The position numbers were made by a program, and so were the translations under genes. Below are positions 1-10,125 of a DNA stretch of 64,000 nt, piece by piece. Every line of letters starts with the position of its first letter. Within the stretch, counting starts at the first letter, position 1. Source of the DNA: Hyphomonadaceae bacterium (GTDB taxonomy: Bacteria > Pseudomonadota > Alphaproteobacteria > Caulobacterales > Hyphomonadaceae); NCBI GenBank assembly GCA_024743315.1, contig JANSWU010000001.1, forward strand, positions 496,001-560,000, written 5' to 3'. The notes under the pieces are model-generated. The model did no database searches. It was not told the DNA's origin and saw only the letters and a list, made by a program, of their open reading frames with translations.

Positions 1-873
1 GCCTTGCGCCATACGCTCGCTGCAGCCGGTCATCGGGCCAGCACCACGGTCGCTGCTGCCGCCCTTGGCAAGGCACAGGCCGAACCGTTGCAGGCCGATG
101 TGTTCCGGCGATCAACCTTATGGTCTGAACCACAAACGTCATCGCGCGCACCGGGAAACAGTTTCGCTGCGCCGCCCGCGCCGGACTATGAAGGCGCGAT
201 CCCATCAAGCCCGGTGCAGGATCCTTCCGCTCAAGAGACCGATGCTTATCCTTCTGCACGCATGGAGGCCGATCCGGGTCTCCCAGCGCAAGATTACCCC
301 CTCGGCGTCGCGCGGGCGCAGCTGCACGAAACCTATGTTGTGGCCCAGACCCAAGACGGGATCGTGATTGTCGACCAGCACGCCGCGCACGAGCGGCTTG
401 TCTATGAGGACATGAAACGACAAATGGCGGTGGGTGGTGTCAAACGCCAGGCCCTGCTGATTCCCGACATTGTCGAACTAACCGAAGATGAGGCGAGCCG
501 GGTTCTGGAACGGTCCGAAGAGCTTCGCGAACTTGGCTTGGAAATCGAAGCATTCGGCGCGGGCGCGATATGTGTGCGCGCGACGCCGGCCTTGTTCGGA
601 GAAATGGACGTTGCGGGCCTGATCCAAGACCTGGCGGATGATTTTGCTGAATATGATGCCGGGCTCGCCCTGAAAGAACGCTTCGAAGAGGTCATGGGCA
701 ACATGGCTTGTCGCGGATCGGTTCGCGCCGGTCGGCGCCTCAATGCCGAGGAAATGAACGCCCTGCTCCGCCAGATGGAAAGCACCCCACATTCGGGCCA
801 ATGCAATCATGGGCGCCCGACTTATGTTGAACTAAAACTGGCCGATATTGAGCGCTTGTTTGGCCGCCGCTAA
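1..873 (+). CDS. mutL: DNA mismatch repair protein MutL, C-terminal part (5' end outside window)
   Basis: The reading frame is open from the first base, so only the last 290 residues are visible: a low-complexity linker (about residues 1-95), then the MutL C-terminal dimerisation/endonuclease domain. The metal-binding endonuclease motif [12 protein letters not shown] starts at about visible residue 125. Further on are [12 protein letters not shown] and GQCNHGRPT, matching the other conserved C-terminal blocks. MutL proteins with this motif nick DNA during mismatch repair in bacteria that lack MutH; E. coli MutL lacks it. The N-terminal GHKL ATPase domain must lie upstream. The gene ends with TAA, and a GGDEF gene follows after about 50 bases in the same direction. 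Confidence 0.95.
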   Translation, partial: ALRHTLAAAGHRASTTVAAAALGKAQAEPLQADVFRRSTLWSEPQTSSRAPGNSFAAPPAPDYEGAIPSSPVQDPSAQETDAYPSARMEADPGLPAQDYPLGVARAQLHETYVVAQTQDGIVIVDQHAAHERLVYEDMKRQMAVGGVKRQALLIPDIVELTEDEASRVLERSEELRELGLEIEAFGAGAICVRATPALFGEMDVAGLIQDLADDFAEYDAGLALKERFEEVMGNMACRGSVRAGRRLNAEEMNALLRQMESTPHSGQCNHGRPTYVELKLADIERLFGRR

Positions 874-925
874 ATAAAACTCAATACAATAACGAATAAT
901 CAACTTAAAGTTGCTTTATAGCCGC

Positions 926-2056
926 ATGGTTGCGGCGGTATCGAAACTTGGGCGCGAACGGGCGCGGGGCTATTCGCTGACCCTGATCGCATTGATCGCC
1001 TTTGGCGGGTTGCAGCTCGGATTTCTCGCCCTCGATGCGGTCTTCCATTTCAGCCAGCAGGTCCTGATCATTGAGGCGGCGTCTGCCTTGGTTGTCACGC
1101 TGGGTTGCCTAGCCATTGTCGCCCGCGAAGATCGACGCATGGAAAAAGCCGCCGAAATGGCGGAAAGCCAGCTCTCTTATCTCGCTGATTTTGCCACCGA
1201 TCTTTATTGGGAAACGGATTTGGAGGGCATTGTAATTGCCTCTGGCGGTCGCCTGGCAAAGATCGTCACGCCAGATCGCTCTCGCATCATTGGCCAGCAC
1301 TATATGAAGATCATTAAGCTCGAGCCGGAAGAGCGCCAACGTATGATGAAAGCGTTGAGCGAGATCAAACCCTATTCAGACATCCTCTCAGTCCTGCACG
1401 ACCCACAAGGCAAAGCCTATCATATTTCGCTCTCAGCCACACCGCGGTTCGATCGCGACGGCAATGTGGTTGGCTATCTCGGCATCGGTACGAATGTCTC
1501 GAAACGCATCGAAGCGCAAAGCCGCCTGCGCTATATGGCCGAACACGATATGCTGACCGGGCTCGCTAATCGCTACAGTTTCCAAAACCAGATCAATGAA
1601 GACATCCTGAATAGCGGTGAAGATGAAAATGTCGGCCTGCTGGCGATCGATCTGGATAATTTCAAAACCATCAATGACACGTATGGTCACCCCGCAGGAG
1701 ATGCTCTGCTCAATCTGGTCGCGAAGCGGATTGGTAAGATCATTCGCGGCGATGATTGGGCAGCTCGTCTCGGCGGTGATGAATTTGTCATCGTCTGCCG
1801 TGATGTTGCCAACCCGATGGATGCCTGCCTGATGGCGGCGCGGCTGATCAGCGCCCTGTCCCGCCCATTCCAGATTGGCGGGCTTGAAGTGACCGTCTCA
1901 GCTTCCATCGGCGTCGCTTGTGCCCCGTTACACGCCAAGAATTCCCGGCAATTGATGAAATGCGCCGACTTGGCCATGTATGAAGCCAAGAGCAGTGGCC
2001 GCAGTTGTTACCGCTTGTTTGAGGCCCCGCACGCCCTGGATGCGCCGGTGCATTAA
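926..2056 (+). CDS. Membrane-anchored PAS-GGDEF diguanylate cyclase
   Basis: This 376-residue protein has two hydrophobic segments near the N-terminus (about residues 15-40 and 48-70), a PAS-like sensor region (about 85-195, including DFATDLYWETDLEG) and a C-terminal GGDEF domain. The active-site signature GGDEF is intact. An RGDD sequence lies exactly five residues before it and fits the RxxD inhibitory I-site. It should therefore make cyclic di-GMP from GTP and be product-inhibited. I chose the ATG at 926; the frame also opens at TTG 911 but neither has a strong Shine-Dalgarno. The stimulus is unknown. It lies between mutL and an aminotransferase on the opposite strand. Confidence 0.9.
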   Translation: MVAAVSKLGRERARGYSLTLIALIAFGGLQLGFLALDAVFHFSQQVLIIEAASALVVTLGCLAIVAREDRRMEKAAEMAESQLSYLADFATDLYWETDLEGIVIASGGRLAKIVTPDRSRIIGQHYMKIIKLEPEERQRMMKALSEIKPYSDILSVLHDPQGKAYHISLSATPRFDRDGNVVGYLGIGTNVSKRIEAQSRLRYMAEHDMLTGLANRYSFQNQINEDILNSGEDENVGLLAIDLDNFKTINDTYGHPAGDALLNLVAKRIGKIIRGDDWAARLGGDEFVIVCRDVANPMDACLMAARLISALSRPFQIGGLEVTVSASIGVACAPLHAKNSRQLMKCADLAMYEAKSSGRSCYRLFEAPHALDAPVH

Positions 2057-2063
2057 TCCAGCG

Positions 2064-3374
<1,311 letters not shown>

Positions 3375-3441
3375 TTAGCAATGATGTGATGGTTTTGCGG
3401 TAAATTCGGAGGATTAGGCTGGGGTCCTAAGGATAAGAGCT

Positions 3442-3759
3442 ATGTTTTTTGGGCGTAGTGTGAGTACGGATCTATATCAAAGAGCCCTCGATCAGTTTAA
3501 GATCGAGGTCCAATTCTATGTGACTGAAGTCCGGGACTATTTTGTCGACCTGACCGGCCCTGAACGTGCGCTCTATCTCGGCGCGTTCATCCTGCTACTG
3601 ATTTATATCATCGTGGCCCGCGCGCGGCGGAAATATAATCCCGGCAGCCTGAGCCGTCAGTTCTTCGGTGCCATCCTCTTGCTCGGTGTGGTCCTGATTG
3701 GCGGGAATGCGCTGTGGGGCTCTGGCGGCGGCATGTATAGCGGGCTGTTTCAGATCTAG
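3442..3759 (+). CDS. Small two-TM membrane protein of unknown function
   Basis: A 105-residue protein preceded by GGATAAGAG before its ATG. It has a charged amphipathic N-terminus (about residues 1-40), one hydrophobic segment (about 46-62, GAFILLLIYIIVARARRK) and a second (about 76-92, AILLLGVVLIGGNALW) with a basic loop between them. I do not recognise the family. It sits 32 bases before uvrC on the same strand and may share its transcript. The ribosome binding site and the codon use typical of its neighbours support it as a real gene. Confidence 0.65.
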   Translation: MFFGRSVSTDLYQRALDQFKIEVQFYVTEVRDYFVDLTGPERALYLGAFILLLIYIIVARARRKYNPGSLSRQFFGAILLLGVVLIGGNALWGSGGGMYSGLFQI

Positions 3760-3791
3760 GCTTTCCGGGCGGCACACCCTAAATTGCCCGC

Positions 3792-5666
3792 ATGCCGGAC
3801 TCACCCAAACCTCAATCGCGCAAGCGCGGCGTAGATGTCATCAAAGACAATCTCACACGCCTGCCCGCGAAACCGGGCGTGTACCGAATGTTCGGGGAAG
3901 ACGATACGGTCCTGTATGTTGGCAAGGCGAAAAGCCTGAAAGCGCGGGTCTCATCGTATACGAGGATTGGCGGTCAGACCCAGCGCATCGCCGCAATGAT
4001 CATGGCAACGGCGCGCATGGAATTCGTGGTTACCGAAACCGAGACCGAAGCGCTTTTGCTCGAAGCCAGTCTGATCAAGTCGCTGAAGCCGCGCTTCAAC
4101 ATTTTGTTGCGCGATGATAAATCGTTTCCTTACATCCTGATCCGTCGTGACCATGACGCCCCACAAGTGTTAAAGTATCGCGGCTCGAAACAGGATCGCG
4201 GGGATTATTTCGGTCCCTTTGCCAGCGCCAATGCGGTAACCCGGACGATTGATACGCTGCAAAAGGCATTCCTGCTCAGGACCTGTGAGGATAGCGTTTA
4301 CTCAACCCGTCAACGTCCCTGCATGCTTCACCAGATCAAACGTTGTTCGGCTCCTTGTGTCGGTCTGATCGAGGTCGAAGACTATCAAAAACTGGCCGAT
4401 CAGGCCGCCGATTTTCTGCGCGGCAAGGCGACAGATTTGCAAGCAAGGCTGGCCCAGGAAATGGAAGCGGCCGCTGAGCAGATGGAATTTGAACGCGCGG
4501 CCAGCCTGCGCGACCGTATCCGTGCGCTCGCCCATGTCCGCGCCCAGCAGGACATCAATCCGGATGGCATTGAAGAAGCCGATATTTTCTCGATCGCCAT
4601 GGAAGGTGGCTTGTCGGCGGTGCAGGTCTTCTTCATCCGGGCCGGTCAGAATTGGGGCGCGACCGTCCACTTCCCGCGCCACGAAAAAGGCGAAAGCGAA
4701 GCCGAAATTCTCGCCGCCTTCCTCGTGCAATTCTATGATAAGCGTCCCCCGCCACGCCTGATCCTGACCAATTACGAGCCCGTCGATCGTGAACTGATCG
4801 CAGAAGCACTTGAGCTCAAAGCCGATCGCCGGGTTGAGATCCGCATGCCGCAACGCGGGGAAAAACGCTCTCTGGTCGAACAGGCCAGCCGCAATGCTGC
4901 CGAGGCTCTCAGCCGCAAACTGGCCGAAAGCGCCAGTCAGGCGCGTCTCCTCAAGGAAGTCGCGAAGGCTTTCGATCTCGACGAACCGCCGGCGCGGATC
5001 GAGATATATGATAACTCGCACATTCAAGGCTCGAACCAGGTCGGTGGCATGGTCGTCGCCGGGCCTGAAGGGTTCGAGAAAGGTCATTACCGCAAATTCA
5101 ATATCAAGGATAAAACGCTCGAGCCGGGCGATGATTATGGCATGATGCGCGAAGTCATGCAGCGTCGCTTCTCGCGCGCCTTGAAAGAGCGGGACGAAGG
5201 CAGCACCAATACCTGGCCGGATCTGGTCCTGATTGATGGTGGACTGGGGCAGCTCAACAGTGTCATCGAAGCGATTGGCGAGCTTGGCCTGTCGCCGTCG
5301 GATGTGAACCTGGTCTCGATCGCCAAGGGCGTCGAGCGCAATGCCGGACGCGAACAATTTTTCCAGCCCGGCCGGGCCCCTTTCAGGCTGCCGGAAAACG
5401 CACCGGTCCTGTATTACCTGCAACGCCTGCGCGACGAGGCGCACCGTTGGGCCATTGGCGCACATCGGGCCAAGCGCAGCGCTGACATCAAGAAGAACCC
5501 GCTCGACGAGATTGAAGGCATCGGCCCATCGCGCAAGAAAGCGCTCCTGCAATATTTCGGATCAGCCAAGGGCGTATCGCGGGCCAAGCTGGCCGATCTG
5601 AAAGAGGTCGAAGGGGTTTCAGCCGCTTTGGCCGAGCGCATTTATGGTCACTTCAACAGTGGCTAG
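3792..5666 (+). CDS. uvrC: UvrABC excinuclease subunit C
   Basis: This 624-residue protein has the usual UvrC length and order: a GIY-YIG nuclease domain at about residues 20-105 (PGVYRMF, LYVGKAKSLKARV), a cysteine-rich stretch (CMLHQIKRCSAPCVG), a UVR domain near residue 210 (MEAAAEQMEFERAASLRDRI), the RNase H-like 5' nuclease domain (IEIYDNSHIQG, DLVLIDGGLGQLN) and C-terminal helix-hairpin-helix motifs (LDEIEGIGPSRKKALL). It makes the 3' and 5' incisions around bulky DNA lesions in nucleotide excision repair. Its last four bases overlap the convergent cobalamin adenosyltransferase gene. Confidence 0.97.
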   Translation: MPDSPKPQSRKRGVDVIKDNLTRLPAKPGVYRMFGEDDTVLYVGKAKSLKARVSSYTRIGGQTQRIAAMIMATARMEFVVTETETEALLLEASLIKSLKPRFNILLRDDKSFPYILIRRDHDAPQVLKYRGSKQDRGDYFGPFASANAVTRTIDTLQKAFLLRTCEDSVYSTRQRPCMLHQIKRCSAPCVGLIEVEDYQKLADQAADFLRGKATDLQARLAQEMEAAAEQMEFERAASLRDRIRALAHVRAQQDINPDGIEEADIFSIAMEGGLSAVQVFFIRAGQNWGATVHFPRHEKGESEAEILAAFLVQFYDKRPPPRLILTNYEPVDRELIAEALELKADRRVEIRMPQRGEKRSLVEQASRNAAEALSRKLAESASQARLLKEVAKAFDLDEPPARIEIYDNSHIQGSNQVGGMVVAGPEGFEKGHYRKFNIKDKTLEPGDDYGMMREVMQRRFSRALKERDEGSTNTWPDLVLIDGGLGQLNSVIEAIGELGLSPSDVNLVSIAKGVERNAGREQFFQPGRAPFRLPENAPVLYYLQRLRDEAHRWAIGAHRAKRSADIKKNPLDEIEGIGPSRKKALLQYFGSAKGVSRAKLADLKEVEGVSAALAERIYGHFNSG

Positions 5667-6235
5667 CGATTGGCACCCGGCACCCATTTTATATCGTTAG
5701 CACCATTGTCATTGGCGACACGGCCGGCGACGAATAACCAATCGGACAAGCGATTGGCGTAAGCCAGCGCTTCCGCACTGACAATTTCATCTTCCATGGA
5801 ATAGAGTTCGGCGATCTGACGTTCGGCGCGGCGACACAGTGTCCGCGCGACATGTAATTGCGCAGCCAAGGGACTGCCGCCCGGTAGAATAAAACTGTCC
5901 AAAGGCGAGAGCGCTGCATTCATCGCATCGATCTCACCCTCCAGTCGGTCAACCTGGGCTTTGACAATACGCAGGGGTTCCCATTCGAGTGCCTTGCCGC
6001 GATCCGGCGTCGCGAGATCGGCACCGAGATCAAACAAGTCGTTTTGAATGCGTCGAATCGCTGTCAGCAACTCAGCTTCTGCATGTAAAGCCGCAACGCC
6101 GAGCGCCGCATTCGTCTCATCGACTGTGCCATAGGCCGTGACCCGCGGGTGCCATTTATCCACCGGCTCGCCGGTCGAAAGCCGGGTCGTACCCTGGTCG
6201 CCAGCGCGCGTATATATCTTATCGAGCTTGACCAT
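5663..6235 (-). CDS. PduO-type ATP:cob(I)alamin adenosyltransferase
   Basis: A 190-residue protein of the PduO/MMAB family. It opens with MVKLDKIYTRAGDQGTTRLS, the conserved TRxGDxGxT ATP-binding block, followed by YGTVDETNAALG and the C-terminal RTLCRRAERQ and YANRLSDWLFVAGR blocks. It transfers the adenosyl group of ATP to cob(I)alamin to make adenosylcobalamin, for example for methylmalonyl-CoA mutase. No cobalamin synthesis gene is visible nearby, so a salvage or activation role is likely. The HIG1 gene lies 8 bases upstream on the same strand, and the 3' end overlaps uvrC by four bases tail to tail. Confidence 0.93.
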   Translation of the reverse strand: MVKLDKIYTRAGDQGTTRLSTGEPVDKWHPRVTAYGTVDETNAALGVAALHAEAELLTAIRRIQNDLFDLGADLATPDRGKALEWEPLRIVKAQVDRLEGEIDAMNAALSPLDSFILPGGSPLAAQLHVARTLCRRAERQIAELYSMEDEIVSAEALAYANRLSDWLFVAGRVANDNGANDIKWVPGANR

Positions 6236-6243
6236 ATCAGACG

Positions 6244-6453
6244 CTAGAAAATGTTGATCGAACCCAGCACAATGCCGAGCAAGATCAGGATTCCAATCAC
6301 AACCGCTTGGATCATGACCCGCATCCGCATCAGCTGGTTGGAGCGGCTTCGTTGCCCATCGTCCGTCCGGGTCAGATTGATCAGACCCATGATTAGCACG
6401 ATCACGAGCAAGCCGATGGCCACATAGAGACCAATCGTAAGAGCACTGGCCAT
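6244..6453 (-). CDS. HIG1-domain twin-transmembrane protein
   Basis: This 69-residue protein has two transmembrane segments (about residues 5-26 and 47-66) separated by a polar basic loop, QRSRSNQLMRMRVMIQA. The loop fits the HIG1 domain signature (SNxLMRxRVxxQ). HIG1 proteins in alphaproteobacteria and mitochondria are linked to respiratory complexes such as cytochrome oxidase. It lies directly upstream of the adenosyltransferase, a pairing I recall from other alphaproteobacteria, and the two are probably cotranscribed. The exact partner complex cannot be told from sequence. Confidence 0.8.
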   Translation of the reverse strand: MASALTIGLYVAIGLLVIVLIMGLINLTRTDDGQRSRSNQLMRMRVMIQAVVIGILILLGIVLGSINIF

Positions 6454-6530
6454 GTTCGGCCCCTTTTCACCTAAAACTGTGCCGACCCTAAGGCGTCCTG
6501 GATGATCCGGCCAGAGGCGCGTCGTCGCGC

Positions 6531-7223
6531 TTAATATTCGTAAGTTTCAACCTTATCGACGCGGATCGTGTAAGCCGCGTCAGCGAGTTCGGATTCTTGC
6601 GTTTGAGTGTAGATTGTCCCCTCAATCCAGACTGCTTGGGCGAGATCGCGCAAGCGAATTGGATCTTCTGCCATAACAAAAACGGTTTGGTTCGGCGGCG
6701 GCGGAGGGGCGTGCAAACACGCACCGTAATACGGGACGAGAAGAAACTCCTTAATCTCGGCATTGGCACCAAACTCAAACGGAACCGTATAACCAGGAAT
6801 TCGGACCTTGGTTTCGTTCAGCTCTTTGACGGTATTGAAGGTGCCGATCTGGATCATCTGGTCGGCGGCGGACCCCTCTGCAATTGGACCGCTCGAATAG
6901 AGCATGGCCATTTGCTGCTGATAAAGCTGCGCCAGTTTTTCTTCTTCACCTTCCGGCAATAGCTCTTCCCAACCGATTTCACGCACGCCGCGCGATACCA
7001 AATCATTCGCTTCCGCCCCGGCGGCGGCAAGCCGATTAGACGATTCCAAGTCGCGCTCAGGCTCAGGGATGCGGTCCCCGATTTGAGGTTCACTCTGAGC
7101 GTCGATTTGTTGAGCAGCCAGCTGCGCTTGGGTCGGCTCGGAGGGTTGAGGGTCGGCTGTCCCCGCCTCGCCGCAAGCGGCAATAAAAGCGATTGCGGCC
7201 GTCGAAATCAGAAACTGTTTCAT
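6531..7223 (-). CDS. DUF3299 lipoprotein of a Zrg-like zinc locus
   Basis: A 230-residue exported lipoprotein. It begins MKQFLISTAAIAFIAAC, whose end fits a lipobox, so the mature protein should be anchored through Cys17. The C-terminal half carries the DUF3299 hallmark FLLVPYYGACLHAPPPPPNQ. The start at 7223 is favoured over ATG codons at 7226 and 7235 because GGAGG ends five bases before it. It is the last gene of a minus-strand run of DUF2796 lipoprotein, ABC ATPase and FtsX-type permease. DUF3299 proteins recur in such metal-uptake loci; a role in periplasmic zinc handling is inferred from context only. Confidence 0.85.
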   Translation of the reverse strand: MKQFLISTAAIAFIAACGEAGTADPQPSEPTQAQLAAQQIDAQSEPQIGDRIPEPERDLESSNRLAAAGAEANDLVSRGVREIGWEELLPEGEEEKLAQLYQQQMAMLYSSGPIAEGSAADQMIQIGTFNTVKELNETKVRIPGYTVPFEFGANAEIKEFLLVPYYGACLHAPPPPPNQTVFVMAEDPIRLRDLAQAVWIEGTIYTQTQESELADAAYTIRVDKVETYEY

Positions 7224-7281
7224 CATTCCCTCCATTTAGTCTCGATTGGCAGCGGCGACTAGTGGTCTATCGCGCTTGTGA

Positions 7282-8550
7282 TCAGAGTTTCACGGTCAAT
7301 CCATCGGATAGCGACCGACGCAGGGCGGTGATGGCTGGCCAGATGCCAAGGAAGAGCGCAGCGAAGGTAACGGCGCCGATCGTGTACAGATCAACCAGAC
7401 CGGGACCAGTCCCCATTAAGGCGACTCCATATTGTGCCGATAGGATCGGCGCGGCGATCATGAAAATGACTTGAATAAGGACCGCTCCGAGGATCGCGCC
7501 AACCAAGCCCAAAACTGTCGCTTCGGCGATCAGCAGCGTAAAAATATGCCCGGGCCGCGCGCCTGTGGCGCGCAAAATCGACATTTCACGGCGTCGTTCA
7601 TTCAGACTGGTCAAAATGCTGGTCAGAATCGAAACAAGACCAACTGCAATCACGAAAGCGGAGACGGCCAGCAAGACGCGCTCCGCGGTCCCCATGACTT
7701 GCCATAACTCGGTCAGCGCCTGGCCGGGAATGATGGCCAGTAGCGGCTCGGACATATTCGTGTTGATATCGCGCCGGGTGCGCAAAACTGTGGCCCGGTT
7801 TTCGAGACCGACGAAAACCGCGGTGACGGTTCTCGGGGTTAAATCAAAGCCGCGGATCATCTCTTCGGTGATCGAGTCTGCAAGCGGGTTACGAGCGCCC
7901 GATTCCCAACCGACATGGATCGCGGTGATGGCCTCCAGAGAGACATGAATGGTCTGATCGACGGGTGTGCCGGTCGGGCGTAAGATCCCAACCACACGAA
8001 ACGGGCGATTGTCGTGATCGCTTAGCCCGCCCGCGCCGAGCCCATGCGTGAGCACCAGGGGCGTGCCAAGTTCGTAGCCGAGCTGCTTGGCGACTTCGGC
8101 GCCAATCACAGCATCAAAAAGATCGTCGAACTTGTCTCCCTCTGCCAGCACAAGCGGCTGGCGTTCGCCGTATTTATAGTGGTCAAAATAGCCAAGATTG
8201 GTGCCCAGGACGCGATAGCCACGATGACTGTCGCCGAGCGAGATCGGCACGGTCCAAGCGACATCGTCGCGCGCATCCAGGTCTTGATAAGCCCCCCAGG
8301 AAATCTCCGCCGTTGCATTGCCCAAGCGGAACACGGAATAAAGCAGGAGGTTGATTTGCCCGGACGGCGCACCGACGATGAGTTCGGTTCCGGAGATTGT
8401 ATTATTGAAACCCGATTTGGCCGCATTCCGCGCTTTTTCGACGCCCAGGAACAAGGCCACCGACAAGGCAATCGCGATCACCGTCAAGAAGGCCGAGACT
8501 TTGCGATTCATCAAGCTCCGCCAAGCCAGACCAAGAATGGACACACCCAT
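7282..8550 (-). CDS. FtsX/MacB-type ABC transporter permease (zinc locus)
   Basis: A 422-residue permease of the FtsX-like four-helix type. It has one N-terminal transmembrane helix (about residues 14-34), a long extracytoplasmic domain (about 40-290) and three C-terminal helices (about 290-415) holding the conserved NERRREMSILRATGARP segment typical of FtsX domains. It should work with the ATPase encoded immediately upstream; the ATPase stop and this start share one base (TAATG), so translation is coupled. Permeases of this kind usually drive envelope or extracytoplasmic processes rather than classical import. Between a His-rich DUF2796 lipoprotein and DUF3299, it matches the zinc-regulated Zrg-type systems. 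Confidence 0.88.
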   Translation of the reverse strand: MGVSILGLAWRSLMNRKVSAFLTVIAIALSVALFLGVEKARNAAKSGFNNTISGTELIVGAPSGQINLLLYSVFRLGNATAEISWGAYQDLDARDDVAWTVPISLGDSHRGYRVLGTNLGYFDHYKYGERQPLVLAEGDKFDDLFDAVIGAEVAKQLGYELGTPLVLTHGLGAGGLSDHDNRPFRVVGILRPTGTPVDQTIHVSLEAITAIHVGWESGARNPLADSITEEMIRGFDLTPRTVTAVFVGLENRATVLRTRRDINTNMSEPLLAIIPGQALTELWQVMGTAERVLLAVSAFVIAVGLVSILTSILTSLNERRREMSILRATGARPGHIFTLLIAEATVLGLVGAILGAVLIQVIFMIAAPILSAQYGVALMGTGPGLVDLYTIGAVTFAALFLGIWPAITALRRSLSDGLTVKL

Positions 8551-9254
8551 TATGCCGCCCTCCGGCCAGCGAGATTGAGGTCCGAGAGATCGACGGCGCG
8601 ATCAAAAAGCGGCGCGAGGCCGCCATCATGGCTGACAAAGAGCAAGGCGGCGCCGGTTTTCCGGGCTTCTTCGCTGAGCAGTTGAATGAACCGGTCCCGG
8701 CTATCCGCATCCAGGGCGGAGGTCGGCTCATCTGCAATGATCAAGGCAGGATTGCCGATCAAAGCGCGCGCCGCGGCGACCCGTTGTTGCTGGCCGACGG
8801 ACAATTCCGTCACCGTCCGCGACAGGAGATCCTGGTCATCCAAACCAAGCCGCGCCAAAAGGCGTTTCGCCTCCTGCTCCGCGCCGCCATTTTGTTTCGC
8901 TTCGCTCATCCGTCGCTTTGAGAAGCGGCAGGGCAAGACGACATTCTGGACCACGGACAGATACGGTACGAGATTGAACATTTGAAAGATCACACCGAGA
9001 TGGTCGGCGCGCACCTGGTCGCGCCGGCTCCCCGACAGGTCGGTCATCTGGTGTTCCAGCACTTGGATCTGACCAGCTTGCGCCTCAAGCACCCCCGCAA
9101 TCAGGCCTAGCAAAGTCGACTTGCCAGACCCGCTGGGCCCGCGCAGGAACAAGCGTTCGCCAGCTTTCAGCTCGAACGACTTTATATCGAGCAAAAGCGG
9201 CTGGCCTGGCCAAGCGAATTGCAGGTCAGAAACGCGGACAGTTGAGGTGGTCAT
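8550..9254 (-). CDS. ABC transporter ATP-binding protein (zinc locus)
   Basis: A 234-residue LolD/MacB-class ATPase. Visible motifs are Walker A GPSGSGKSTLLG, signature LSVGQQQRVAAARAL and Walker B LIIADEPTSALD, followed by a switch histidine in LFVSHDGG. It powers the FtsX-type permease encoded next, with which it overlaps by one base. Its ATG directly follows the TAA of the upstream DUF2796 gene. Adjacency indicates a single operon. An unusual polar insertion (RFSKRRMSEAKQNGGAEQEA) lies between the Q-loop region and the signature motif. Confidence 0.92.
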   Translation of the reverse strand: MTTSTVRVSDLQFAWPGQPLLLDIKSFELKAGERLFLRGPSGSGKSTLLGLIAGVLEAQAGQIQVLEHQMTDLSGSRRDQVRADHLGVIFQMFNLVPYLSVVQNVVLPCRFSKRRMSEAKQNGGAEQEAKRLLARLGLDDQDLLSRTVTELSVGQQQRVAAARALIGNPALIIADEPTSALDADSRDRFIQLLSEEARKTGAALLFVSHDGGLAPLFDRAVDLSDLNLAGRRAA

Positions 9255-9995
9255 TTAATTGAGCTCTAGGCGGGTGTCGCTCTCGGTCAAGGTTTCGGCT
9301 GTCTGGCCAATTTCGGTCAGGAACACTGCATTGACCTGTTCAAAGCCGGCAAAGCTATCAAAGCCAATGACATTGATCGCCTCAAGCCCGTCCACATTCG
9401 CGCATGTATAAGTCAGGTCTATCGTCATATTGCCGTGGTCGCCGACGGGACGCACACCGACCGCACTGTCAGTCTGGGTGCAATCGCCGCCAATAATTTC
9501 AACGGTGCCGGTCGCAAATGGGGCGGGATCTGCGATTTCGCGAAGGGATTCATCAAGGTCAAAATTCGCCAGCGCACCTTCAATGCTGACGCTGAGCGTT
9601 GATCCATCCAATGTCGCGGCCAGTTCGGAAAGTCCGTGAACGTGCGCTTCACCGCCAGCATGATCATGATCGTGATCATGGTCATCGCCGTGGTCATGCG
9701 CGTCTTCCGCATGATCATGATCGCTGTCTTCGTGCTCATGGTCATGGTCTTCGCCATGGTCATGGTCTTCTTCCGTCGCCGCCTCGACAGGCGCTTCGGC
9801 CTCGGCCGCACCCTCAGTGATCGCCGATTCTACTGCCACCGTCTCTGTTTCGACGTCGGCAACGAGCTCTTCGACAGCCGGTTCTTCGACCGGTGGCGGC
9901 GTTTCAGCCACTAAATCATCCGGAGCATCGGCGGCTGGCTGGCACGCCGCAATGGCAAACAGACTGGCGGCAAGAAACAGGGGGGTGCGAGACAT
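9255..9995 (-). CDS. His-rich DUF2796 (ZrgA-like) zinc-binding lipoprotein
   Basis: A 246-residue lipoprotein with signal MSRTPLFLAASLFAIAAC (lipobox at AIAAC), then an acidic Pro/Glu/Ala linker, then a long His/Asp-rich stretch (about residues 75-115, many HDHD units) and a DUF2796 domain (EAHVHGLSELAATL onwards). In Vibrio the DUF2796 protein ZrgA belongs to a zinc-uptake operon; the His-rich stretch fits zinc binding. The frame runs open to 10127, but the start is ATG 9995 because it gives the signal peptide and has GGAG upstream. It is the first gene of the operon and is divergent from the ZIP transporter. Confidence 0.88.
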   Translation of the reverse strand: MSRTPLFLAASLFAIAACQPAADAPDDLVAETPPPVEEPAVEELVADVETETVAVESAITEGAAEAEAPVEAATEEDHDHGEDHDHEHEDSDHDHAEDAHDHGDDHDHDHDHAGGEAHVHGLSELAATLDGSTLSVSIEGALANFDLDESLREIADPAPFATGTVEIIGGDCTQTDSAVGVRPVGDHGNMTIDLTYTCANVDGLEAINVIGFDSFAGFEQVNAVFLTEIGQTAETLTESDTRLELN

Positions 9996-10059
9996 CTGGG
10001 ACTCCAGCTTTTGTTTGACAGGTACAGGTGCGAGGACTACCTCGCCCGAACACAATTGA

Positions 10060-10073
10060 GATACTATAACATC
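10060..10073. promoter_or_regulatory. Zur-box-like inverted repeat
   Basis: GATACTATAACATC is an imperfect palindrome (half sites GATACTA and GATGTTA) between the divergent DUF2796 and ZIP genes, 64 bases before the first and 52 before the second start. Its core resembles the AT-rich palindromes bound by the zinc repressor Zur (ATGTTATA type). One site could control both directions. The assignment is inference from similarity and gene content. Confidence 0.5.
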
Positions 10074-10125
10074 CCGCGCAATTGAATAGGACATTCTGGC
10101 GTTTTTGGAGCGCCGTGGACCAATC

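Noticed and set aside
4302-5552. 416-codon open frame on the minus strand inside uvrC
   Set aside because: It is fully antisense to uvrC, whose domains are all recognisable; the antisense protein matches no family I know and follows from codon bias in GC-rich DNA.
9640-9790. Repetitive catgatcatg-type sequence that looked like a tandem repeat
   Set aside because: It encodes the His/Asp-rich metal-binding stretch of the DUF2796 protein; the repetition follows from the protein sequence. The same applies to the ZIP tail near 10860-10940.
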